The translations under genes were made by a program, and so were the position numbers. The notes under the pieces are model-generated. The model did not search any database and was not told the origin of the DNA. It saw only the letters and a list, made by a program, of their open reading frames with translations. Of a stretch of 64,000 nt of DNA, positions 1 through 7,274 are shown in pieces (position 1 is the stretch's first letter; each line of letters starts with the position of its first letter). Source of the stretch: JALORV01 sp963703945 (GTDB taxonomy: Bacteria; Pseudomonadota; Gammaproteobacteria; Burkholderiales; Burkholderiaceae_F); NCBI GenBank assembly GCA_963703945.1, contig CAVPGM010000034.1:1-64000 (forward strand), read 5' to 3'.

Positions 1-470
1 GAGGGCAGGCCGAAGTTGTTCTGCTGCGGTCCGCTGGTGACGTTCGCCTGCCTGGCGATGACAAGCGGCGGATTCTTGAGCGCCGCCAGCACCTCGAGTG
101 TCCTCGTGCATTGCGATTGAGCACGCAGGGCCATGCGCATGTAAGCCTCGTACTGCGGTAAGTACTCTGCCGCAAGCCCTTTCTCGCTCAGCCTTGCAAA
201 CAGGGTTTGGAGCGCCGTTGCCTGGTTGGTCAGCATCGCCTCGACCTGCGACAGATCGCCACGATTCACCGCTGCGGCTTCGTCGCGGAGTTGCTCCAGC
301 ATGGCTGGTACATCTACTTGTTCACCAATGCCGGACTTGTTCTCTGCCCGGTTGATGACCCGGCAGGCCGCGACCTCCGGCGATGTGACCATCCGCGCAA
401 AATTACGGGCGCTCGCGTGTTCGTCCTTCTCGACTATGACTGGAATCGCCTTTCGGGGAAATTCCTCCAT
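1..470 (-). CDS. Hypothetical protein, C-terminus cut by window edge
   Basis: An open frame on the minus strand begins at ATG 470 (MEEFPRKAIPVIVEKDE) and stays open for 156 codons to the window edge. The visible part is mostly helical and polar, with no signal peptide or membrane segment. The region near the edge reads RSQCTRTLEVL-like helix, then KNPPLVIARQANVTSGPQQ, a tail I associate with uncharacterised short proteins in proteobacterial accessory regions; that association is from memory. No catalytic motif is visible. The start has no strong ribosome-binding site and overlaps a 38-aa upstream ORF, so the true N-terminus could lie further upstream if a base is missing. Function unknown. 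Confidence 0.6.
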   Translation of the reverse strand, partial: MEEFPRKAIPVIVEKDEHASARNFARMVTSPEVAACRVINRAENKSGIGEQVDVPAMLEQLRDEAAAVNRGDLSQVEAMLTNQATALQTLFARLSEKGLAAEYLPQYEAYMRMALRAQSQCTRTLEVLAALKNPPLVIARQANVTSGPQQNNFGLP

Positions 471-550
471 TGGGTTTGCTCTAGGGCCTGGAGTACTGCC
501 CACGGGTCGAACTGCTTGGCCGGGATGAAGAGCCACCGGGCAAAGTTCAT
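434..550 (-). CDS. Possible 38-aa leader ORF overlapping the next gene
   Basis: ATG 550 to TAG 434 on the minus strand encodes a 38-residue peptide starting MNFARWLFIPAKQFDPWAVL, with amino-acid usage like a real protein. It overlaps the start of the downstream hypothetical gene (ATG 470) by 37 bases in another frame. A TACAAT hexamer lies about 14 bases upstream and could be a -10 box giving a very short leader. Given the indels elsewhere in this window, this could instead be the true N-terminus of the downstream protein separated by a one-base error. From 551 to 799 I see no other recognisable gene. Confidence 0.3.
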   Translation of the reverse strand: MNFARWLFIPAKQFDPWAVLQALEQTQWRNFPERRFQS

Positions 551-799
551 TGATTAACAATAGTATTGTAGGATGTACGGCGTTAGGTCGATCAGCGCCT
601 GCTGGGCGATCCCCGATTGCCTCTACTGCAGTGGCGACTCAAGTGGCGACATCTGAGGAGAACCCTTAGAGATCGAGGATTGGCGCGGGCGTTGACAGAC
701 GCCGCCTCCACCAAACCTTTGCAGGGCTGACCCGCCGCCGGGCCGCGGCTTGCGGGCGCATGCGGTCCGCGAGTGGCATCGAGAAGAACCGATTTGGGG

Positions 800-1162
800 A
801 TGAGGCGCAGGTCATTACTACTGGGCGCCGCCAGTGTCGGCGGAATGGCGCTGTTCGGCTGTGGCGGCTCCGGAGTGTCGAACACGCCGGCATCGGGCGT
901 GCCAGCCCTCCCGGACGCGCCACAGGCCGTATGGGATCCATCTCCGTGGATGTGGTTCGTTGCCGGACAAAGCGGAACGATCGACCTCGGTATAACGTTG
1001 CCGGCTGGCATCGCCCCTGGCGGTGTGTTCACCTTGGCCAACGGCAGCGCAGCGCTGCCGCCGGGGGTTGCGCTATCGACGTCGGGTCAGCTTACCGTAT
1101 CGAGTCCGGCCGAAAGTCAGACCGCAAACGTCGTCTTTACCTACACCGAGCCAGGCACATAG
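800..1162 (+). CDS. Tat-type lipoprotein with Ig-like repeat
   Basis: This encodes a 120-residue exported protein. The N-terminus MRRRSLLLGAASVGGMALFG followed by Cys combines a twin-arginine stretch, a hydrophobic core and a lipobox (LFGC), so it is probably exported and lipid-anchored. The rest (about residues 35-120) is rich in Gly, Ala, Thr and Ser, with an ITLPAGIAPGGVFTLANGSA-type pattern resembling the putative Ig domain found in surface proteins. A GTG at 773 is an alternative in-frame start, but ATG 800 places the signal peptide at the N-terminus. Its 3' end overlaps the convergent PEP-CTERM gene by 22 bases. The protein is short for an Ig-domain surface protein and may be a truncated member. 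Function unknown. Confidence 0.6.
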   Translation: MRRRSLLLGAASVGGMALFGCGGSGVSNTPASGVPALPDAPQAVWDPSPWMWFVAGQSGTIDLGITLPAGIAPGGVFTLANGSAALPPGVALSTSGQLTVSSPAESQTANVVFTYTEPGT

Positions 1163-1623
1163 CGCCCTCTGCTGCGATGGCGCCGCTTGGGCAGGGAAGC
1201 CACCAGCGCCGCAAGGAACAGCGCCGCGAGTGAAAGCCCCCCCGGCTCGGGCACCGCGACACGGTTTGGCACTTCAGATATCGGCGCCAGCGGCGCTGTC
1301 TCGCTCACGGGCGGCAGTTCCTCGATAACCGGCGGTAGGCGGCCATCGCCAGGCGGTTCGGGCACAACAGGATCGTCATGCGGTGGCTGCGGAAACAGCA
1401 ACCGCCACTTGGCTGTTCTGCCGCCGTCGAGACAGGAGCCTTCAACAGCGCTGTGGGCGCACAGTTGCTTGTGCATCAACCGGTCGCCCATCGTGCCAAG
1501 CTCCAACTGCTGCGCGAGGTCGACCCCGCTGTAGAAGACTTCAGCCTGCGCCGGCGCAGCGACCGCGACGCCGCCTCCGGCTATCAGGGTGAGTATCCAG
1601 CGCTTGAACCTGAATCTGTCCAT
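1141..1623 (-). CDS. PEP-CTERM sorting domain protein
   Basis: This is a 160-residue secreted protein. It has an N-terminal signal peptide (MDRFRFKRWILTLIAGGGVA, cleavage near APAQA), a central Pro-rich low-complexity linker, and a C-terminal VPEP motif followed by a hydrophobic helix and an Arg/Lys-rich tail. This tripartite tail is the PEP-CTERM signal, cut by a cognate exosortase (EpsH/XrtA type) and usually linked to extracellular polysaccharide export. No enzymatic domain is visible. ATG 1623 is preceded by an AGGA ribosome-binding site. It converges on and overlaps the Tat-lipoprotein gene. The sorting tail is clear; the function of the mature part is unknown. Confidence 0.8.
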   Translation of the reverse strand: MDRFRFKRWILTLIAGGGVAVAAPAQAEVFYSGVDLAQQLELGTMGDRLMHKQLCAHSAVEGSCLDGGRTAKWRLLFPQPPHDDPVVPEPPGDGRLPPVIEELPPVSETAPLAPISEVPNRVAVPEPGGLSLAALFLAALVASLPKRRHRSRGRYVPGSV

Positions 1624-1816
1624 TTCCTGCCAGGGGCCCGCGTTGACGCTTGCAGCATTCTGGGGCGGGTTGCGATCTGGATCGATCGTCTATGCAGACG
1701 ATCAGCGCCATGACGCAAGAGGCCTCTTGTCAATTATTTCGACAGTGGCTCGCGGGCCGGTAGCGCGGCCGCTTTCCACACACCCCTAGAATTCGCCCGA
1801 CGGAGCATCGACTTCC

Positions 1817-2305
1817 ATGGCTGATAACACCGACATTCCCACCCTGCGGCGCCTGTTGCACGATTGCCGGCGCATCGCGGTGGTCGGCATCTCCGCCGAG
1901 TGGCATCGGCCGAGTTACTTCGTCGGCAAGTACCTCTTCGAGCACGGGTACACCATGATTCCGGTGAACCCGAAGTATTCGGAGGTGCTCGGTCAGCCCT
2001 GCTACCCGGACCTGCTTTCGGCGGCGAAAATGACCGGTCCGATCGACCTGGTCGACTGTTTTCGACGCAGCGAAGAAATCGGATCGCTGGCCGAGGCTGC
2101 AATCGCCATCGGTGCGAAGTGCCTGTGGATGCAACTCGGAGTGACCAACGAGGCCGCGGCGGCAACGGCCCGGGCGGCGGGTCTCGAGGTCGTGCAGGAT
2201 CGTTGCGTCAAGATCGAGCACGGGCGTCTGTTCGGAGGCCTGAACTGGGCCGGCGTCAACACCCGCGTTATCTCCAGCAAGCGCCCGCGGCAACTGGCGT
2301 ACTAG
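1817..2305 (+). CDS. CoA-binding domain protein, YccU-like
   Basis: This 162-residue single-domain Rossmann protein is of the CoA-binding (YccU) family. The N-terminal IAVVGISAEWHRPSYFVGKY fits the nucleotide-binding loop of succinyl-CoA-synthetase-alpha-like CoA-binding folds. It continues through PVNPKYSEVLGQPCYPDL and LWMQLGVTNEAAAATARAAG, both typical of the family. It probably acts in the cytoplasm; the physiological substrate is not established. In many proteobacteria this gene neighbours O-acetylhomoserine sulfhydrylase, as here. Its TAG stop codon (2303-2305) lies across the left end of a MITE-like element, so the original C-terminus may have differed. Confidence 0.85.
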   Translation: MADNTDIPTLRRLLHDCRRIAVVGISAEWHRPSYFVGKYLFEHGYTMIPVNPKYSEVLGQPCYPDLLSAAKMTGPIDLVDCFRRSEEIGSLAEAAIAIGAKCLWMQLGVTNEAAAATARAAGLEVVQDRCVKIEHGRLFGGLNWAGVNTRVISSKRPRQLAY

Positions 2306-2576
2306 AACCTATCTCAGAGCCCCCGATGGATCGCGTTGCCAAGAGAAGCGGGCAGATGCAAGGCGGCTGGCGAAGGACAGTAGCCGAGCCTACGGCCGAG
2401 CCGGCCAACGCCGCAGACGCCCGCTTATCGTGGCAACCCTGCGGGGCGAGGTCGCATGGGGCGCAAGGCGTTGTTGCGGCTCGGGTCCTTGCAGCAAGCA
2501 ATGGTCCCCTCGCCGCGTCTAGCCCTGCACCCCATGCGGCTCCGCCGCGACCTCCGAGGACTCTGAGATAGGTTCT
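2304..2576. repeat. 273-bp MITE-like element with 16-bp terminal inverted repeats
   Basis: The ends are a perfect 16-bp inverted repeat: AGAACCTATCTCAGAG at 2304-2319 and its reverse complement at 2561-2576. The interior is GC-rich and structured, and holds no gene that could be a transposase. This is the form of a non-autonomous transposable element. It fills the gap between the CoA-binding gene and metY, and its left end supplies the last two bases of the upstream stop codon. No second copy was seen in the window and no clear target duplication could be fixed. Confidence 0.65.
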
Positions 2577-2586
2577 GGAGACGAGC

Positions 2587-3885
2587 ATGCCCGACCGTCC
2601 TTTCGGCATCGAGACCTTGTGCCTGCATGCCGGGCAAATTCCGGACCCCGTGACCGGCAGCCGCGCAGCGCCGATCTATCAGACGACCTCCTACGTTTTC
2701 GACACCGCTGACCACGCGGCGAGCCTGTTCAATCTGCAGACGTTCGGCAACGTCTACTCGCGCATCAGCAATCCGACTGTCGCCGTGCTGGAAGAGCGCA
2801 TCGCGGCACTGGAAGACGGGCGCGCGGCGCTTGCGACGGCGAGCGGGATGTCGGCGCAGTTGACAGGCATCCTCGCGATCGTCCAACCCGGCGAGCACAT
2901 CGTCGCCTCGTCGCTGCTCTACGGGGGGACTTACTCGCAGTTCGACGTGACGCTGCGCAAGATGGGGATCGAGACCACCTTCGTCGACCCCGACCAGCCG
3001 GACAACTTCCGCGCCGCGCTGCGCGACAACACGCGCCTGCTGTATGCCGAGACGCTCGGCAACCCGAAGATCAACGTGCTGGACATCGAGCCGATCGCGA
3101 GCATCGCGCACAGCGCCGGTGTCCCGCTGATGATCGACAACACGATGGCCTCGCCGTACCTGTGTCGGCCGTTCGACTGGGGCGCGGACATCGTCGTGCA
3201 CTCCGCGACCAAATACCTCGGCGGACACGGAACCACGCTCGGCGGCGTGCTGGTCGAAAGCGGCAGGTTCGACTGGGGCAACGGCAGGTTTCCTGACATG
3301 GTTGCGCCATCGAGGGGCTACCACGGAGTCAAATTCTGGGAGACGTTCGGCGATTTCGCCTACACGATGAAGGCGCGCATGGAGATTCTGCGCGTGCACG
3401 GCGCTGCGCTCGCACCGCTTTCGGCGTTTCTGCTGCTTCAGGGCGTCGAGACGCTGCACCTGCGGATGGAGCGCCATTCGCAGAACGCTCGCCGCGTTGC
3501 CGAGTTTCTTGAGCGCCATCCGCAGGTGGCATGGGTCAACTGGCCCGGGCTCGCGTCCAGCCGCTACTACCCGCTCGCCCGCAAGTATCTGCGTGCAGTC
3601 GACGGCGAGCCGGGCGCCGCAGGTGTCCTGACCTTCGGCATCCGCGGCGGCGCGGCGGCTGGCGAAAAGTTCATCGACGCGCTGCAGTTCCTGTCGCATC
3701 TGGCCAACATCGGCGACGCAAAGTCGCTGGTGATCCACCCGGCCTCGACCACGCACCGCCAGCTGTCGGAAGAAGACCAGCTGAAGGCCGGCGTGTCGCC
3801 CGACATGGTGCGACTGTCGGTCGGCATCGAATCGATCGACGACATCCTGTGGGACCTGGAGCAGGCGCTCGGCCACAGCCATTGA
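2587..3885 (+). CDS. metY: O-acetylhomoserine sulfhydrylase
   Basis: This is a 432-residue PLP enzyme of the Cys/Met metabolism family. It converts O-acetyl-L-homoserine and sulfide to L-homocysteine and acetate in methionine synthesis, in the cytoplasm. The N-terminus (FGIETLCLHAGQIPDPVTGS) is typical of the O-acetylhomoserine aminocarboxypropyltransferase branch. The PLP lysine lies in VVHSATKYLGGHGTTLGG near residue 207, and the substrate region VIHPASTTHRQLSEEDQ is also present. Length is normal. ATG 2587 follows a GGAG ribosome-binding site. The MITE-like element lies directly upstream, so it may affect the promoter. Confidence 0.93.
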   Translation: MPDRPFGIETLCLHAGQIPDPVTGSRAAPIYQTTSYVFDTADHAASLFNLQTFGNVYSRISNPTVAVLEERIAALEDGRAALATASGMSAQLTGILAIVQPGEHIVASSLLYGGTYSQFDVTLRKMGIETTFVDPDQPDNFRAALRDNTRLLYAETLGNPKINVLDIEPIASIAHSAGVPLMIDNTMASPYLCRPFDWGADIVVHSATKYLGGHGTTLGGVLVESGRFDWGNGRFPDMVAPSRGYHGVKFWETFGDFAYTMKARMEILRVHGAALAPLSAFLLLQGVETLHLRMERHSQNARRVAEFLERHPQVAWVNWPGLASSRYYPLARKYLRAVDGEPGAAGVLTFGIRGGAAAGEKFIDALQFLSHLANIGDAKSLVIHPASTTHRQLSEEDQLKAGVSPDMVRLSVGIESIDDILWDLEQALGHSH

Positions 3886-3925
3886 CGCACAATTCCGAAC
3901 GCGCTCACGCGCCGCGGCGAGCCGC

Positions 3926-5383
3926 ATGAACGAGCGCTCCGCCCGCGACATCGCGCTCGTGCGCGCGATCGAGATCGCCGACACCGATGAGGTCGTGTTC
4001 ACGGCGGACGATCGTCGTTATGCCGGACGCGCGGCCGCCGAACTGGCGCACTGGGGCGCAGCGCAGGAGCGCACGGCGGCAACGCCTGAATCGTTCCTCG
4101 CCCGGCGCGCGGCCCTGCTGCTCGACAAGATCGATGCCACCGAGCCGACGGTGCGCGCGCTGCGCGCGACGCACTGGCGGCCTTGGATCGGGGTCATTCT
4201 TCCGCTCGCGGCGGCGCTCACTGGAGCCGTCATCGAGCAGGTGACCGATCGCCAGCACATCAACGTGCTGGCCTTTCCGCTGATGGCGATCATCGCGTGG
4301 AATTTTGTGGTGTATGCGCTGCTGTTGTTGCGCCCGCTATTCGGAGCGGGGCCCGGCCCGATTCTCCGCCGCCTTCTTCAGCGTCCGATGGTGGGCGACA
4401 GTCGCGACACCGCACAATCCGGCACCGTCATGGCAGCGGCCGCCCGGCGGTTCGCGGGCGACTGGTCGAGGAGCATCGCCCCGCTGCTCACCGCGCGAGT
4501 CGGCCGCGTCTTGCATTTGTCGGCGGCCTTGTTTGCAGTCGGCGCGATTGGCGGGCTTTACGCGCGCGCCGTGATATTCGAATACCGCATCGGCTGGGAG
4601 AGCACATTCCTTGAAGCACCCACGGTGCACAGCATCCTTTCGTTCGTGCTCGGCCCAGCGGCAAGGATGATCGGCATGCCGTTTCCGACTGTGGACTCGG
4701 TCGCGTCAATGCGACTCGTCGGCGGCGTCGGCGGCGTCGACGCGGGACCCTGGATACACCTGTATGCGCTGAGCGTCGGGCTCGCAGTCATAGTGCCTCG
4801 CCTGCTTATGGCCGCGTGGGCTCGCTGGCGCGAACTTCGCCTCGGCGAATCGTTCACCCAGCCGCTCGATGCGCCGTACTTCCGTCGGATCCTTGCGCCG
4901 TTCGTTGCGGGCCATTCGCGCGTGACCGTCGCTCCTTACAGCTACACGCTCGGCGAGACCGAAATTGCAGGGTTGCAACGACTGGCTTGCCAGTTGTTCG
5001 GCGAATCCGCGCAACTGGCACTGCGTGCGAATACGGCTTTCGGCACGGAAGCGGACGCGGCCGGCGGGCTGGTTCGCCACGACGCCGATATTGCCCTGAC
5101 ACTTGCCTTGTTCAATGCCGCAGCGACTCCGGAAAACGAGAATCACGGGCTGTTCGTCGACACCCTGCGCCGCGCACTCGACACACCGGTTGCCCTCCTT
5201 GTGGATTCGTCGCACTACCGTCGCCGTCTCGGCTCCCAGGCGGGCGCACAGCAGAGACTGCAGGAGCGCTGCGACGCATGGCGGGCGTTCGGCGCCCAGC
5301 GGGGCGTGGCCGTCGCGTGCGTCGACCTGTCGGCGCCGGACCTCGTTTCCGCGGAGCGCGAGCTTGTCGCGACAGCTCGGTGA
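3926..5383 (+). CDS. DUF2868 membrane protein
   Basis: This 485-residue protein matches DUF2868 by its layout and partner. The N-terminal third is soluble and acidic (SARDIALVRAIEIADTDEV). Membrane segments follow near residues 85-105 (WIGVILPLAAALTGAVIEQV), 110-135, 195-215 and 275-295. The C-terminal half is soluble and has an ALLVDSSHYRRRLG segment. It lies 6 bases upstream of a DUF3482 GTPase gene, a pairing conserved in betaproteobacteria, and the two are probably co-translated. The likely role is a membrane partner of the GTPase; the biochemical function is unknown. Sequence supports a real, full-length gene. Confidence 0.85.
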   Translation: MNERSARDIALVRAIEIADTDEVVFTADDRRYAGRAAAELAHWGAAQERTAATPESFLARRAALLLDKIDATEPTVRALRATHWRPWIGVILPLAAALTGAVIEQVTDRQHINVLAFPLMAIIAWNFVVYALLLLRPLFGAGPGPILRRLLQRPMVGDSRDTAQSGTVMAAAARRFAGDWSRSIAPLLTARVGRVLHLSAALFAVGAIGGLYARAVIFEYRIGWESTFLEAPTVHSILSFVLGPAARMIGMPFPTVDSVASMRLVGGVGGVDAGPWIHLYALSVGLAVIVPRLLMAAWARWRELRLGESFTQPLDAPYFRRILAPFVAGHSRVTVAPYSYTLGETEIAGLQRLACQLFGESAQLALRANTAFGTEADAAGGLVRHDADIALTLALFNAAATPENENHGLFVDTLRRALDTPVALLVDSSHYRRRLGSQAGAQQRLQERCDAWRAFGAQRGVAVACVDLSAPDLVSAERELVATAR

Positions 5384-5389
5384 CACCGC

Positions 5390-6892
5390 ATGAACGCCGT
5401 GGTTGCGCAGCCCGTCACGGTCGAACTGGCCCTGATCTCGCATACGAACAGCGGCAAGACGACGCTGGCCCGCACGCTGCTCGGCCGCGACGTGGGTGTC
5501 GTGCGGGACGCACCGCACGTCACGGAGGTTGCGGCGGCTCATGTGCTGCTGCGATCGCCGGCCGGAGATGAGCTGCGGCTCTCGGATACGCCGGGCTTTG
5601 GCGATACGGCACGGCTGATGCAGCGGCTGCAGCTTGCCGACAATCCGATCGGATGGCTGATGCGCGAAGTCTGGGATCGCTTCCGCGACCGACCGTTCTG
5701 GTGCAGCCAGCAGGCGGTCCGCGCGGCGCGGGACTCGTCCGATGTACTCCTCTACCTGGTCAATGCGGCCGAGGAACCGCGCGACGCCGGTTATCTCGCT
5801 CCTGAAATGCAGATCCTGCGCTGGCTCGACAAGCCGGTGCTTGTTTTGCTGAACCAGGTCGGACCTCCCCGTGCGAGCGCCGACGAGCGTGCCGAGGAGG
5901 CGCGCTGGCGGGATCACTTCGTCGAGATGGGATACGCCTGCGACGTGCTGACGCTCGACGCTTTCGCGCGCTGCTGGGTGCAGGAAGGCACACTGCTCGC
6001 TGCGGTGACCGCACGGCTGCCGGCGGTCAAGCGCGACGGCTTCGCGCGACTGCAGGCGCAGTGGACTGCGCGCAGCATCGACCGGTTCGACGCCAGCATG
6101 CGGCGGTTGGCCGAGCAGATGGCGAGTGCGGCGTGCGACTCGGAGCCCGTCGAGGCTGCCGACGTTCCGCTCGGTACACGGGTGCTCGTCACGCTGGGAC
6201 TGCGCGCGAATGCCGACGCACGCAGCAAGGCCACGGCCGCGCTGGCAGAGCGGCTCGACCGCGGTATCCGCGCGAGCACCGACGCGCTGATCGAACTGCA
6301 TCAGCTCGAGGGCAGCGCGGGCGCGACCGTCCTGCAGCGCGTCCAGCAAGCGTATGCGGTGCAGGAGCCGATACCGGAGGGCCGGGCCGCTTTGTTGGGC
6401 GGTGTCCTGACCGGCGCGCTGACCGGGCTGAAGGCGGATCTGGCGACCGGCGGGCTTTCGATGGGAGCGGGCATGCTGGTCGGCGCGCTGGTCGGCGGTC
6501 TGGGCGGCGCCGGATTGGCGCGCGGCATCAATCGGCTCACCGGCACCGAGCGGGCCCAACTCAGCTGGCCCGATGAATTCCTGGACGGCTTGATGCGTTC
6601 CGGCGTGTTGCGGTATCTGGCCGTCGCGCACTACGGGCGCGGGCGGGGCCAGTACGTCGAAGCCGAGGCGCCCGCGTTCTGGCACGGCGTGGCGCAGCAT
6701 GCACTGCTGGCACGCACCGAGGGACTGCATGCGCTCTGGACCCGCGCCCGCCACGATAGCGATCCGACCGCCATCGCCTCTGCGCTCGAACGCGAGTTCG
6801 CGTCTGTGACGGCCGAGACACTCGACCGCCTGTATCCGCTACAGTTGCCCGAGCAGCTGAGGCTGCGCGGAGTCGCCCCGCTTACCGTCTGA
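5390..6892 (+). CDS. DUF3482 GTPase-like protein
   Basis: This 500-residue protein has an N-terminal G domain and a C-terminal DUF3482 region. The P-loop is SHTNSGKTT near residue 22 and the G3 motif is DTPGFGD near residue 66. The usual NKxD base-specificity motif is only weakly represented (LLNQVG), so nucleotide specificity is uncertain. Around residues 325-380 there is a long glycine-zipper-like hydrophobic stretch (LLGGVLTGALTGLKADLATG and following), which probably inserts in or packs against a membrane. It is downstream of the DUF2868 gene and probably works with it. Function uncharacterised; the GTPase assignment follows from motifs. Confidence 0.85.
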   Translation: MNAVVAQPVTVELALISHTNSGKTTLARTLLGRDVGVVRDAPHVTEVAAAHVLLRSPAGDELRLSDTPGFGDTARLMQRLQLADNPIGWLMREVWDRFRDRPFWCSQQAVRAARDSSDVLLYLVNAAEEPRDAGYLAPEMQILRWLDKPVLVLLNQVGPPRASADERAEEARWRDHFVEMGYACDVLTLDAFARCWVQEGTLLAAVTARLPAVKRDGFARLQAQWTARSIDRFDASMRRLAEQMASAACDSEPVEAADVPLGTRVLVTLGLRANADARSKATAALAERLDRGIRASTDALIELHQLEGSAGATVLQRVQQAYAVQEPIPEGRAALLGGVLTGALTGLKADLATGGLSMGAGMLVGALVGGLGGAGLARGINRLTGTERAQLSWPDEFLDGLMRSGVLRYLAVAHYGRGRGQYVEAEAPAFWHGVAQHALLARTEGLHALWTRARHDSDPTAIASALEREFASVTAETLDRLYPLQLPEQLRLRGVAPLTV

Positions 6893-6911
6893 TCCGTTCC
6901 GGGAGTCAACA

Positions 6912-7253
6912 ATGAAGAAGATTGCGACCCTGTCGATGGGCGTGCCGTGCTGCCTCGTGCTCGCGCTCGCGGCGTGTTCGACGAGCAAGGCGCCATCGGG
7001 CAAGGATGCACAGATGCCGCCTGCCGAGAACTACGACGTCAAGATCCAGCCCGCCCGGATCTCGCCCAATCCGCAGAGTGCCTTTGCACTGTCGACATTT
7101 ACCGGCTGCGACGTGATCTATATCGGCAAGGCATCGGCTGCGGATACGGTGATCTACGCGGTCCGACCGACAAGCCGCGTACCGGATGCTGCGCGCTGCG
7201 CCGCGTTGCTGCGCGAGCAACCGGGCGTGGAAACCGTTACCGCGCTGCGCTGA
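6912..7253 (+). CDS. Small lipoprotein of unknown function
   Basis: This 113-residue protein has a classical lipoprotein signal (MKKIATLSMGVPCCLVLALA, then ACS) with the lipobox Cys near residue 22. The mature part is small, with two further Cys residues (FTGCDVIYIG and AARCAALL) and no recognised domain. ATG 6912 is preceded by a GGGAG ribosome-binding site 19 bases after the GTPase gene, so it is probably in the same operon. It is probably anchored in the outer membrane, facing the periplasm. Confidence 0.7.
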   Translation: MKKIATLSMGVPCCLVLALAACSTSKAPSGKDAQMPPAENYDVKIQPARISPNPQSAFALSTFTGCDVIYIGKASAADTVIYAVRPTSRVPDAARCAALLREQPGVETVTALR

Positions 7254-7274
7254 CCGTTCCTCGCCGCGCGGTCT

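Noticed and set aside
4706..6754. Long minus-strand open frame (682 codons) opposite DUF2868/DUF3482
   Set aside because: It is antisense to two well-supported genes, rich in Arg and His and without domain structure; such frames are expected in GC-rich DNA.
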